Assembly (NCBI GenBank): GCA_902788865.1 | Contig: CADALZ010000002.1 | Span: 1 to 64,000 of the forward strand | Length of the DNA: 64,000 nt | Direction: 5' to 3' | DNA from: an uncultured Bacteroidales bacterium | Lineage (GTDB): Bacteria > Bacteroidota > Bacteroidia > Bacteroidales > Bacteroidaceae | Part shown: one piece after another, positions 38,693 to 47,482 of the stretch | Layout: each line of letters opens with the position of its first letter | How positions within the stretch are numbered: the first letter of the stretch is position 1 | The notes under the pieces: model-generated | Told to the model about the DNA's origin: nothing | The model's input: the letters and a program-made list of their open reading frames with translations, nothing else | The model's database searches: none | Position numbers and translations under genes: made by a program

Positions 38693-38974
38693 ATGAATAA
38701 ATTTAATTTTGTAAAGGAATTGGCAAAGCGACTTAACTGCAATGACTATGTGGCTAAGCATTTTGTTGATGAGTACAACAAACTCATTGTTGAGAAAATG
38801 TGTGAAGGTGAAGAAGTGAAGCTTCAGTACTTTGGAAAATTCATCCCTCATCGTCAGCCACAGCGTCCTGGCCGTGACCCGAGAAACGGTGAGTTCCATG
38901 AGATTCCAGAACGCACTACCATCAAGTTTAAGGTCAGCGCTAACGTCCTGAAGCAAATGAATCCAGACGAATAA
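38693..38974 (+). CDS. HU family DNA-binding protein
   Basis: Nucleoid protein of 93 residues with the HU/IHF fold: an N-terminal helical pair, the KLQYFGKFIPHRQ core, the DNA-gripping arm with RPGRDPRNGEFHEIPERTT and a C-terminal helix. Monocistronic. Confidence 0.93.
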   Translation: MNKFNFVKELAKRLNCNDYVAKHFVDEYNKLIVEKMCEGEEVKLQYFGKFIPHRQPQRPGRDPRNGEFHEIPERTTIKFKVSANVLKQMNPDE

Positions 38975-39003
38975 GATTCTGGACTTTCATACATACCAAG
39001 GCC

Positions 39004-39069
39004 TATTGCATTGCAAATCCGAGATGGATGTAAGAAGATGCTTACACCCAAAGGATTTGTAATGCAATA
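39004..39069 (+). terminator. Large nested hairpin downstream of the HU gene
   Basis: Outer arms 39004-39020 and 39053-39069 pair over 17 bp with one mismatch; a second stem TGTAAG/CTTACA lies inside. A terminator for the HU gene is possible but no U-run follows, and the size is more like a small structured RNA or a palindromic repeat. Confidence 0.5.
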
Positions 39070-39180
39070 TTTATATACTCCCTCCCTCTATCTAATGCCT
39101 CCCTTCGATAGGCAAAATATACGCTACGCCTCATAGTTTACACGATATTGAGAGTTATTTCAAGCAAAATGCCCACAAGT

Positions 39181-39211
39181 TTTGCTTTTACGTCAATTTG
39201 CACTATCTTTG
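39181..39211 (+). promoter_or_regulatory. Promoter of pta-ackA
   Basis: TTTG (39181-39184), 19 bp, TATCTTTG (39204-39211), 47 bp before the pta ATG; a full consensus match. Confidence 0.75.
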
Positions 39212-39258
39212 TAAGCAATTAAAACAATCTTTACAATAACAATAAATCGTATACAACA

Positions 39259-40278
39259 ATGAGTAAACTAATCGAAGGAATTATTGAGCGTGCCAAGGCT
39301 AATCGCCAACGCATCGTGCTTCCCGAAGCAACCGAAGAGCGCACACTGAAAGCTGCAGATCATGTATTGGCCGATGGCATCGCTGACATTGTTCTGATAG
39401 GCAACCCAGCAGAGATTCACGCCCTGGCTGAGAAGCATAATCTGAAAAATATAGATAAGGCTACTCTTATCGATCCACTCAACAATCCGAAGTCAGAGGA
39501 ATATGCCACCCTGCTTGCTGAGCTCCGCAAGAAAAAGGGAATGACCATCGAAGAGGCTCGCGAACTGGTGAAGAATCCGCTCTATCTGGGCTGTATGATT
39601 ATCAAGACAGGTGAGGCCGATGGCCAGATTTCTGGCGCTCTGAGCACCACTGCAGAGACCCTGCGTCCTGCCTTGCAGATCATCAAATGCACCCCTGGCA
39701 TCACATGCGTGAGCGGTGCCATGCTGCTGATCACCAAGCAGCCACAGTATGGCGAAGACGGCGTATTGGTAGTGGGCGACGTGGCCGTGACTCCTATGCC
39801 AGATGCCTCACAGTTGGCACAGATTGCTGTATGTACGGCACAGACAGCCAAGGCCGTAGGTGGCTTTGCAGACCCACGCGTAGCCATGCTAAGCTTCTCC
39901 ACAAAGGGTTCGGCTTCTCATGAGGTAGTAGATAAGGTGGTGGAAGCCACCAAGATTGCCAAGGAGATGGATCCTACGCTGAAGGTGGATGGCGAATTGC
40001 AGGCAGATGCTGCATTGGTGCCTTCTGTGGGCAACAAGAAGGCTCCTGGCAGTGAGATAGCCGGAAAGGCCAATGTGCTGGTATTCCCTTGCCTCGAAGT
40101 GGGCAATATTGCCTACAAGATGGTGCAGCGTCTGGGTGATGCTGTGGCACTCGGTCCTATCCTTCAGGGTATTGCACGCCCAGTAAACGACCTCAGCCGT
40201 GGTTGCTCCGTAGATGACATCTACTACATGGTAGCCATCACCGCATGCCAGGCTCAGGCAGCTAAAGCTAACAAATAA
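39259..40278 (+). CDS. pta: Phosphate acetyltransferase
   Basis: Converts acetyl-CoA and phosphate to acetyl phosphate. The 339-residue short form, without the N-terminal DRTGG region, begins EGIIERAKANRQRIVLPE and contains GAMLLITKQPQYGEDGVLVVGDV-like substrate-binding strands and FSTKGSASHE. First gene of the acetate-producing pair, 13 bp before ackA. Confidence 0.97.
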   Translation: MSKLIEGIIERAKANRQRIVLPEATEERTLKAADHVLADGIADIVLIGNPAEIHALAEKHNLKNIDKATLIDPLNNPKSEEYATLLAELRKKKGMTIEEARELVKNPLYLGCMIIKTGEADGQISGALSTTAETLRPALQIIKCTPGITCVSGAMLLITKQPQYGEDGVLVVGDVAVTPMPDASQLAQIAVCTAQTAKAVGGFADPRVAMLSFSTKGSASHEVVDKVVEATKIAKEMDPTLKVDGELQADAALVPSVGNKKAPGSEIAGKANVLVFPCLEVGNIAYKMVQRLGDAVALGPILQGIARPVNDLSRGCSVDDIYYMVAITACQAQAAKANK

Positions 40279-40291
40279 AAACTACATAGAT

Positions 40292-41494
40292 ATGAAGATA
40301 TTAGTACTCAATTGCGGAAGCTCCTCTATCAAATACAAGCTTTTTGATATGAGTAGCAAGGAAGTCATCGCTTCTGGTGGTATAGAAATGATAGGCCTGG
40401 AAGGCTCATTCCTGAAGTTTGTGGCTCCTGATGGAGAGAAGAAAATCATTGAGAAAGACATCCCTGAGCATACCGTTGGCGTAGAGCTCATCTTGCAGAC
40501 TCTCATAGACCCTAAGTATGGGGCCATTAAGTCACTGAATGAAATCAACGCTGTGGGACACCGCATGGTGCATGGCGGCGAGAAATTCACCGAGTCTGCC
40601 CTCCTCACACCTGAAGTGCTGGAGGCTTTCGAGGCTTGCAACGACCTCGCTCCGCTGCACAATCCTGCCAACCTCAAGGGTGTGGCTGCCGTGAAGGCCA
40701 TTCTACCAGACATCCCACAGGTAGGTGTGTTTGATACTGCTTTCCATCAGACCATGCCCGACTATGCATACCTCTATGCGCTGCCATACGAGTATTATGA
40801 GAAGTACCAGATCCGCCGCTATGGTTTCCACGGCACCTCTCACCGCTTCGTAAGCCAGCACGTATGCGAAATGCTGGGCACTACACCAGAGGGAAAGAAA
40901 ATCATCACTTGCCACATAGGCAATGGTGCTTCCATCGCAGCCATCAAGGATGGTAAGGTGATAGACACCTCTATGGGTCTCACCCCACTGGAAGGCCTTA
41001 TCATGGGTACACGCTGTGGCGATGTAGATGGCGGTGTGGTGACTTACCTGCAAGACAAGCTTGGCGTAGATGCGCACCGCATGAGTGCCATCCTCAACAA
41101 GAAGAGCGGTATGCTTGGCTTGACTGGCATTTCCAGCGACATGCGCTCTATCGAGGAGGCCTACAACAAGGGCAACCAGAAGGCTATCACGGCTACCAAT
41201 GCCTACATCTACCGCATCAAGAAGTATATCGGTGCCTATACCGCTGCTTTGGGTGGCGTAGATATCATCGTCTTCACGGGTGGCGTGGGTGAGAATCAGG
41301 CCAGCATCCGCTCTGGAGCCGTGTCTGGCATGGATTACCTGAACGTAAAGGTGGACGATAAGCTGAATGCCGAGACTCGTCTGGGCAAGGAGGGTGTCAT
41401 CTCTACACCAGATTCCAAGGTGAAGGTCGTGGTGGTTTGCACGGATGAGGAGCTGATGATTGCTCAAGACACCGTGAACATCCTGAATAAGTAA
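40292..41494 (+). CDS. ackA: Acetate kinase
   Basis: ASKHA-fold kinase of 400 residues making ATP and acetate from acetyl phosphate. Motifs are VLNCGSSSIKYKL, the catalytic Arg/Asp region VFDTAFHQTMPDYAY, HIGNGASIAAI and FTGGVGENQASIR. Together with pta it provides fermentative ATP in a gut-type anaerobe. Confidence 0.98.
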   Translation: MKILVLNCGSSSIKYKLFDMSSKEVIASGGIEMIGLEGSFLKFVAPDGEKKIIEKDIPEHTVGVELILQTLIDPKYGAIKSLNEINAVGHRMVHGGEKFTESALLTPEVLEAFEACNDLAPLHNPANLKGVAAVKAILPDIPQVGVFDTAFHQTMPDYAYLYALPYEYYEKYQIRRYGFHGTSHRFVSQHVCEMLGTTPEGKKIITCHIGNGASIAAIKDGKVIDTSMGLTPLEGLIMGTRCGDVDGGVVTYLQDKLGVDAHRMSAILNKKSGMLGLTGISSDMRSIEEAYNKGNQKAITATNAYIYRIKKYIGAYTAALGGVDIIVFTGGVGENQASIRSGAVSGMDYLNVKVDDKLNAETRLGKEGVISTPDSKVKVVVVCTDEELMIAQDTVNILNK

Positions 41495-41523
41495 GCCTGA
41501 GAAGAGAGTCTTCTCAAACGATA

Positions 41524-41553
41524 ATCCCCGCTCTTGCAAGCGGGGATTTTTTT
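41524..41553 (+). terminator. Terminator of ackA
   Basis: ATCCCCGCT (41524-41532) pairs with AGCGGGGAT (41539-41547), followed by seven Ts. Confidence 0.9.
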
Positions 41554-41560
41554 ATGCTCA

Positions 41561-41630
41561 GGCGATGAACATTTATGCTCACCGTTGTGGTCATTTTTGC
41601 TCACAGCAGTGAGCATAGAGGCGCATCGCC
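41561..41630. repeat. Two-step palindrome between ackA and cdaA
   Basis: GGCGATG (41561-41567) pairs with CATCGCC (41624-41630) and ATGCTCAC (41575-41582) pairs with GTGAGCAT (41609-41616). Both sides have a 7-base internal loop between the stems, so the structure is symmetrical. A third TGCTCAC occurs in the loop. Confidence 0.5.
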
Positions 41631-41642
41631 GTGAAACGCTCC

Positions 41643-42407
41643 TTATTCTTCGGCAGTGAGGAAGCTTTCCAACTGCTCTGCGTTGAGGTTCAGGTGGAAC
41701 TCTCCTCGATGGGCCACGGAGATGCCGCCTGTTTCTTCAGAAACAATGATGCAAAGCGCATCTGATGCCTGTGACATGCCCAAAGCGGCACGATGACGCA
41801 AGCCCAATTCCTTGGGTATGTCAAGGTTGTGCGAGACTGGCAAGATGCAACCAGCAGCCTCGATGCGCTTCTTCCGAATCACCATGGCACCATCATGCAG
41901 CGGACTGTTCTTGAAGAAGATGTTCTCTATCAGTCGCTGATTGATGTTGGCATCGATCACATCCCCCGTCCTGATGATGTCATCCAAAGGGAAATCACGC
42001 TCTATCACGATAAGCGCTCCCACCTTCCCCTTTGCCATGCTGATGCAAGCCATCACGATGGGCATGATGTCTTCGTGCATGGGCTTCGATTTCTTGTTGC
42101 GCATCAAGAACTTCACGAAAGCACTGGCATTGTGGTGAGAACCCAGATTCAGCAAGAAACGGCGTATCTCATCTTGGAAAATCACGATGATGGCCAGCAC
42201 ACCCACACTGACCAACTTGTCCATGATGGAGCCCAGCAGTCGCATGTCGAGCACCTGCGTCACCACCAGCCAAACCAGGATGAAAACCATGATGCCCACG
42301 AAAATGTTGATGGAGCCCGACGACTTCATCACCTTATAGGTGTAATAGAGCAACACTGCCACCAGCAGTATGTCTAAGAAATCTTTAATGGTAAAATCGA
42401 AAAACAC
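41643..42407 (-). CDS. cdaA: Diadenylate cyclase, CdaA type
   Basis: Makes cyclic di-AMP from two ATP. The protein has 254 residues: three N-terminal membrane segments (about 10-75) and a DAC domain with the catalytic DGA motif (NSPLHDGAMVI) and RHR motif (LGLRHRAALGMS). The start codon is GTG. It begins 7 bp after folP in the same operon; the usual cdaR-glmM partners of Firmicutes are absent. Confidence 0.95.
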   Translation of the reverse strand: MFFDFTIKDFLDILLVAVLLYYTYKVMKSSGSINIFVGIMVFILVWLVVTQVLDMRLLGSIMDKLVSVGVLAIIVIFQDEIRRFLLNLGSHHNASAFVKFLMRNKKSKPMHEDIMPIVMACISMAKGKVGALIVIERDFPLDDIIRTGDVIDANINQRLIENIFFKNSPLHDGAMVIRKKRIEAAGCILPVSHNLDIPKELGLRHRAALGMSQASDALCIIVSEETGGISVAHRGEFHLNLNAEQLESFLTAEE

Positions 42408-42414
42408 TTGCCTC

Positions 42415-43266
42415 TTATTTTGTTGGTTGATACTTAGTTATTTCCTCATAGATGCGCACGGCCTCCACAGCAGGCTTCACATCATGCACTCGCAGGATAT
42501 CTGCGCCACGTTCCAGTGCCGCCATGTGCAGAGCCGTGGTGCCATTCAGTGCCTCTTCAGGACGGATGTCCAGCAGTCGCCAAATCATCGACTTGCGCGA
42601 AACGCCCACCAGTAGGGGCAACTCAAACACTTGGAAATCCTCCAAGTGCGCCATCAGTTCATAATTCTGCGCCACCGTCTTGCTGAATCCGAAGCCTGGA
42701 TCCAAGATGATGTCATGCACGCCCACGCTCCGAAGTTGCGCCACCTTAGCTGCCAGTGCCTTGATGGTATCGGCTGTCACATCTGCATAGGTGTGGTGCT
42801 GATGCATGCTATCCACCTCGCCCTGAATATACATTAATATATAAGGTGTACGCAGCAGGGCAACGGTGGCGTACATCTGCGGATCAAACGTTCCTCCAGA
42901 GATGTCGTTTACCATGCCCACGCCAAATTCCTCCACACACATGCGTGCCACATCGGCCCTGAAGGTATCCACAGAGACTACCGCTTGCGGAGCGACCTTC
43001 CTCAGCGTTTGCAATCCCAGACGCAGACGCTTCATCTCCTCCTCGGCACTGACCATCGCGGCATCTGGGCGTGTAGAGCAGGCTCCCACATCGATGATGT
43101 CGGCCCCTTCAGAGAGGAGTTGCTCCACCCTTGCAGCCACATCGCTCTCCGTCTGCATCCGACTGGCTTCATAGAACGAGTCGGGCGTCACGTTCAGAAT
43201 CCCCATCACCAAGGGGCGTTCCAGCGTGAGTAACTGTCCGTTTATGTTGAGCGTATTCCACTTCAT
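42415..43266 (-). CDS. folP: Dihydropteroate synthase
   Basis: Condenses p-aminobenzoate with the pterin diphosphate in folate synthesis; target of sulfonamides. It has 283 residues in a TIM barrel with MGILNVTPDSFYE, DIIDVGACSTRPDA and LDPGFGFSKTVAQNYE. ATG 43266 is preferred because a -7 box (TACATTTG on the minus strand, 43293-43300) lies inside the longer frame that starts at 43305. Confidence 0.96.
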   Translation of the reverse strand: MKWNTLNINGQLLTLERPLVMGILNVTPDSFYEASRMQTESDVAARVEQLLSEGADIIDVGACSTRPDAAMVSAEEEMKRLRLGLQTLRKVAPQAVVSVDTFRADVARMCVEEFGVGMVNDISGGTFDPQMYATVALLRTPYILMYIQGEVDSMHQHHTYADVTADTIKALAAKVAQLRSVGVHDIILDPGFGFSKTVAQNYELMAHLEDFQVFELPLLVGVSRKSMIWRLLDIRPEEALNGTTALHMAALERGADILRVHDVKPAVEAVRIYEEITKYQPTK

Positions 43267-43324
43267 AAGCACCACATCATACATTATTGCCACAAATGTA
43301 ATCAAAAAAACGCTTGTATTTCGC

Positions 43325-43352
43325 TTTGATAAGAAAATAATGCCTATCTTTG
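43325..43352 (+). promoter_or_regulatory. Promoter of murF
   Basis: TTTG, 16 bp, TATCTTTG (43345-43352), 27 bp before the ATG. The spacer is shorter than usual. Confidence 0.5.
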
Positions 43353-43378
43353 TTTATAATCCGTAAAAATGTAAGTCT

Positions 43379-44683
43379 ATGAACAGTGATATAGAGGCAT
43401 TATATGCCCACTTTCTGAAGAGCAGCGGCGTGACTACCGATAGCCGAAACTGCCCTCAAGGTTCTCTCTTCATCGCGCTGAAGGGAGCGTCATTCAACGG
43501 CAATGCCTTTGCAGCAAAAGCATTAGAGGCAGGCTGCAGCCATGTAGTGGTTGACGAAGCCGCATATTTCAAGGCCGATGACCAGCGCTATACGTTGGTG
43601 AAAGACGGCCTTCAAACCTTGCAAGCCTTGGCACGCCATCATCGCAGACTGTTGGGCACTCCCCTCATCGGCATCACTGGCACCAATGGCAAAACCACAA
43701 CCAAAGAGCTCATCGCTGCCGTGCTTCGCCAGAAATTCAACATTCTCTTTACGCAGGGCAATCTGAACAATGCCATCGGCGTGCCCCTCACCGTGCTGAG
43801 GCTTAAGAAGGAGCACCAGATGGGTGTGATAGAGATGGGAGCCAGCCATCCTGGCGACATCAAGGAACTGGTGGACATTGCAGAGCCCGATTTTGGCATC
43901 ATCACCAACGTAGGGAAGGCGCACCTCCTGGGCTTCGGCTCTTTCGAGGGGGTCATCCATACCAAAGGCGAGCTTTACGACTTCCTGAGAGCCAAAGAGA
44001 ACGCCACCATCTTTATCGACCATGAAAACCCTTACCTGCAAGGCATCGCGCAGGGACTTACCCATATAGAATACGGCACATCCGAAGGCCTTTACGTCAC
44101 TGGACGCGTCACGGGCAATTCGCCTTTCTTGGCGCTGGAGTGGAAAGGCAAGCAGAGTGCGGCATGGCAGAAGGTGCAAACCCAACTGATTGGTTCTTAC
44201 AACTTTACCAATGCCTTGGCTGCCATCACCATTGGTTGCTACTTCGGAGTGTCACCTACCCAAATCAATGCGGCCTTGGAAGGCTATGCCCCACAGAACA
44301 ATCGTTCGCAGCTTCAGCGCACAGAGCGAAACACCCTCATCATCGATGCCTACAATGCCAACCCCACCAGCATGCAAGCTGCCTTGGAAAATTTCTCACA
44401 GATGCAGGCCGACCATAAGATGCTGATACTGGGACAGATGGGCGAACTTGGCGCAGAGAGTGAGGCGGAGCATCAGCGCGTAGTGGATTACATCGACCAG
44501 TGCGACTTTGAGGAGGTGCTGCTGGTTGGCGAGCAATTTGGCAAGACACGCCACGCCTACCCCACTTACCCAGACACGCCAGCCCTGATAGCTGCCCTGC
44601 AGCAACTTCAGCCTGCTGGAAAGACCATCCTTATCAAGGGGTCTAACAGCAATAAGCTCAGCACTGTGGTGGATTATCTCTAA
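43379..44683 (+). CDS. murF: UDP-MurNAc-tripeptide--D-Ala-D-Ala ligase
   Basis: Adds D-Ala-D-Ala to complete the peptidoglycan precursor in the cytoplasm. The protein has 434 residues with an N-terminal UDP-binding domain (GVTTDSRNCPQGSLFIAL), an ATP-binding loop GITGTNGKTTTKELIA, and a C-terminal Mur ligase domain starting near LIIDAYNANPTSM. It lies outside the main mur/dcw cluster. Its 3' end overlaps the convergent VanZ-like gene by 26 bp. Confidence 0.97.
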   Translation: MNSDIEALYAHFLKSSGVTTDSRNCPQGSLFIALKGASFNGNAFAAKALEAGCSHVVVDEAAYFKADDQRYTLVKDGLQTLQALARHHRRLLGTPLIGITGTNGKTTTKELIAAVLRQKFNILFTQGNLNNAIGVPLTVLRLKKEHQMGVIEMGASHPGDIKELVDIAEPDFGIITNVGKAHLLGFGSFEGVIHTKGELYDFLRAKENATIFIDHENPYLQGIAQGLTHIEYGTSEGLYVTGRVTGNSPFLALEWKGKQSAAWQKVQTQLIGSYNFTNALAAITIGCYFGVSPTQINAALEGYAPQNNRSQLQRTERNTLIIDAYNANPTSMQAALENFSQMQADHKMLILGQMGELGAESEAEHQRVVDYIDQCDFEEVLLVGEQFGKTRHAYPTYPDTPALIAALQQLQPAGKTILIKGSNSNKLSTVVDYL

Positions 44684-45062
44684 AAAACCTGCTGCGTACC
44701 CAGAAGTAGCACACCGCCGTACCAGCCAAAGCACCTAACGTGTTGAAAATGAAGTCGGCCCAATCGCCGCTTCTGGTAGTGGTGGCATACGCCTGCAGCA
44801 GTTCCACTACCCCGCTATAGACTATCGGGAACACCATAGCCCCCACAAGGCCACGCGCCATGGGGGCTTTTCTGTTTCTATAAGCACGGAGAAACTCTAT
44901 CCAAATCACAGACGACAAAGTGAAGTACATGCAGAAGTGCACGAACTTGTCAAAGTTGGAGATCTCATCCAACTGTGTCTTCGGAGGGGTGAAGAACGAC
45001 AGATAGGTGATAACCAAGATCAGTCCTACAGACAGAGGAAAATTTTTCAGAATCCACTTCAT
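44658..45062 (-). CDS. VanZ-like family membrane protein
   Basis: Protein of 134 residues with about four membrane segments and the VanZ signature NFDKFVHFCMYF followed later by RSGDWADFIFNTLGALAG. Function is not defined outside teicoplanin-resistance operons; simple members like this are common in Bacteroidetes. It is convergent with murF. Confidence 0.85.
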   Translation of the reverse strand: MKWILKNFPLSVGLILVITYLSFFTPPKTQLDEISNFDKFVHFCMYFTLSSVIWIEFLRAYRNRKAPMARGLVGAMVFPIVYSGVVELLQAYATTTRSGDWADFIFNTLGALAGTAVCYFWVRSRFFRDNPPQC

Positions 45063-45111
45063 AAGCTAAGATTTTACGGATGCAAATATAGAAAAATTCA
45101 TTTATTATGCC

Positions 45112-45119
45112 TATCTTTG
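45112..45119 (+). promoter_or_regulatory. -7 box of the NSS transporter gene
   Basis: TATCTTTG, 17 bp before ATG 45137. It overlaps the first codons of the longer frame starting at 45107, which shows that the later ATG is correct. Confidence 0.6.
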
Positions 45120-45136
45120 CGCGAAATTATTACAAA

Positions 45137-46507
45137 ATGGCAAGCGATTCTAACAGAATAAATTTCGGAAGCAAGGTAGGAGCCATTCTGGCTGCTGCTG
45201 GTTCTGCAGTGGGACTGGGCAATATTTGGCGTTTCCCCTACGAGACTGGCAACAGTGGCGGAGCGGCCTTTATACTTATCTATATAGCATGCATCCTCTT
45301 CTTCGGCCTTCCTGTGATGATAGCCGAGTTCACCATCGGCCGTCATTCCCGTGCCAATACGGCGAGGGCCTATCAGATTCTGGCCCCTGGCACCCAGTGG
45401 CGCTGGGTTGGTCGCTGGGGTGTACTTACCGGCTTCTGCATCTTAGGCTACTATACCGTGGTGGCAGGCTGGTGCCTGGAGTATATGACAGACTCCCTGA
45501 CCAATGCCTTTGCCAATAAGAGTTCCGAGGAATATGTGGGCATGTTCAATAGCTTCGTGAGCCATCCGTGGCGTCCAGCCCTCTGGATGGCGCTCTTCAT
45601 GCTGGCTACCCACTTTATCATCACCAAGGGTGTGCAGCAGGGCATCGAGCGTTCGGCTAAGATTCTCATGCCTGTGCTCTTCATACTGCTGCTGTTCCTT
45701 GCCGTCTGCTCCATCACGTTGCCAGGTGCTTCTGCAGGTCTCGATTTCCTCTTGAAGCCCGACTTCAGCAAGGTGAACTCCGATGTATTCCTCAGTGCGT
45801 TAGGCCAGACATTCTATTCGCTGAGCCTTGGCATGGGTTGCCTCTGCACCTACGCCTCCTACTTCAGAGCAGATACGAAGTTGCCCAACACGGCACTTTC
45901 CATCGCCAGCATAGACTCCCTGGTAGCCATCTTGGCAGGTTTCATCATCTTCCCCGCAGCCTTTGCGGTGGGCATACAGCCCGATGCAGGCCCCAGCCTC
46001 ATCTTCATCACCCTGCCCAATGTGTTTACCAATGCCTTTGGAAACATACCTTTCCTTGCCACGGTGCTGAGTCTGATGTTCTACGTGCTGCTGTCGTTGG
46101 CCGCCCTCACCTCTACCATCTCCATGCATGAGGTGGTGACGCTCTACCTGCATGAGGAGTTCAACTTCTCCCGCAAGAAAGCGGCTTGGATAGTGACCAT
46201 CGTCTGCGGCTTCATTGGTGTGCTTTGTGCGTTGTCTTTCGGGCCGTTCAAGGACTATACTCTCTTTGGCAAGAACCTTTTCGACATGTTCGACTTTGTT
46301 ACAGCAAAGATCATGCTGCCTATCGGAGGTTTCTTCATCGCCATCTTCACGGGGTGGTTCCTCGACCATCGCGTGCTGCGCTCAGAGCTGAGTCCTTGCC
46401 GCACGCTGCATCCCTACATCTACCGCGCCATCATCATCATCCTGCGCTATGTGGCACCTGCAGGCATCGCTATGGTGTTCCTCAACGAGCTTGGTTTCCT
46501 CTCCTGA
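45137..46507 (+). CDS. Sodium-dependent transporter, NSS family
   Basis: Sodium symporter of 456 residues with about 11-12 helices, LeuT fold. TM1 contains the substrate and sodium site AVGLGNIWRFPYETGNSG. The family imports amino acids or related amines; the exact substrate cannot be read from the sequence. The helix-hairpin-helix gene follows after 3 bp. Confidence 0.95.
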   Translation: MASDSNRINFGSKVGAILAAAGSAVGLGNIWRFPYETGNSGGAAFILIYIACILFFGLPVMIAEFTIGRHSRANTARAYQILAPGTQWRWVGRWGVLTGFCILGYYTVVAGWCLEYMTDSLTNAFANKSSEEYVGMFNSFVSHPWRPALWMALFMLATHFIITKGVQQGIERSAKILMPVLFILLLFLAVCSITLPGASAGLDFLLKPDFSKVNSDVFLSALGQTFYSLSLGMGCLCTYASYFRADTKLPNTALSIASIDSLVAILAGFIIFPAAFAVGIQPDAGPSLIFITLPNVFTNAFGNIPFLATVLSLMFYVLLSLAALTSTISMHEVVTLYLHEEFNFSRKKAAWIVTIVCGFIGVLCALSFGPFKDYTLFGKNLFDMFDFVTAKIMLPIGGFFIAIFTGWFLDHRVLRSELSPCRTLHPYIYRAIIIILRYVAPAGIAMVFLNELGFLS

Positions 46508-46510
46508 CGC

Positions 46511-47296
46511 ATGGCACACTGGTTTGATGAGTTCCGCTATTTCTCCCCCTCGGAGAAACGAGGCATCGTGTTGCTGCTTGGCCTTATTCTGGTAGCAATC
46601 GTTCTGGTCATCCTCGGCCCTTTCGGCACCTCTGCCCCTCCAGTCGATGCAGAGGCAGAGCGACTGCAGCAGGAAGAGTACGAAGCCTTCATGGCATCCG
46701 TCAGGGAAGTAGATAGCCTCCGCCGTCAACCTCGAACGTATGAGCGCAACTACGAACCTCGCACTTACTATACCAATAGGTCCGACTATCCCCGACGTTC
46801 TGAGAACTATCGCCAGCGCTTCGAGACCTCCGATAGTGTTTTAAGCAAAGAGCCTCAGCTTTACATTCCTGATTCCACACGCCGATACCCCCAAAAGCTC
46901 GATGAAATCGTGGTTTTCGACTTAAACCGTGTCGATAGCCTCACACTGATGCAGATACCAGGCATAGGCAGCGGCATTGCAGGCATGATCATCAGCTATC
47001 GTCGCCAGTTGGGTGGCTACTATGCCGTCAGCCAGTTAGCCGAAATCAATCTCGACTACCAGCAACTGCTCCCTTGGTTTGAGGTACACGAAGAAGATAT
47101 CACCCGCATCCCTGTGAATCGCAGCAGTGTGGAGCGTCTGCGTAGCCACCCCTACCTCAACTTCTACCAAGCCCGTGCCATAGTGGAATACCGCCAGCGT
47201 CATGGCTCCGTGCCCAATCTCCGCATCTTCGCCCTCTACAACGAATTCTCAGAACAAGACTTAGAGCGCCTTTCTCACTACCTCAGTTTTGAGTAA
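46511..47296 (+). CDS. Membrane-anchored helix-hairpin-helix protein (ComEA-like)
   Basis: Protein of 261 residues: one membrane segment (about 18-37), a charged low-complexity linker, then two helix-hairpin-helix regions, IPGIGSGIAGMIISYRRQLG near 155-180 and a second near 215-255 (HPYLNFYQARAIVEYR). ComEA-type proteins bind incoming DNA in the periplasm. A direct role in uptake is inferred only from the fold. Confidence 0.8.
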   Translation: MAHWFDEFRYFSPSEKRGIVLLLGLILVAIVLVILGPFGTSAPPVDAEAERLQQEEYEAFMASVREVDSLRRQPRTYERNYEPRTYYTNRSDYPRRSENYRQRFETSDSVLSKEPQLYIPDSTRRYPQKLDEIVVFDLNRVDSLTLMQIPGIGSGIAGMIISYRRQLGGYYAVSQLAEINLDYQQLLPWFEVHEEDITRIPVNRSSVERLRSHPYLNFYQARAIVEYRQRHGSVPNLRIFALYNEFSEQDLERLSHYLSFE

Positions 47297-47422
47297 AAAA
47301 CAGAATAAATGACAAATAATCTTGCTCCAGCATAAAATCCCCCCCAAAATGAAGACCCTGTGCTGCTGAAGTATGAAATAAAATAATTATACGATTTGTA
47401 TAATTCAAAATGGATAATTAGC

Positions 47423-47453
47423 TTGTCAAAGTCAATCAGAATGCGTATCTTTG
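47423..47453 (+). promoter_or_regulatory. Promoter of the DUF1846 gene
   Basis: TTG (47423-47425), 20 bp, TATCTTTG (47446-47453), 29 bp before the ATG. Confidence 0.6.
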
Positions 47454-47482
47454 TGACTTTAATTTAAGAAAAAACCACAGTT

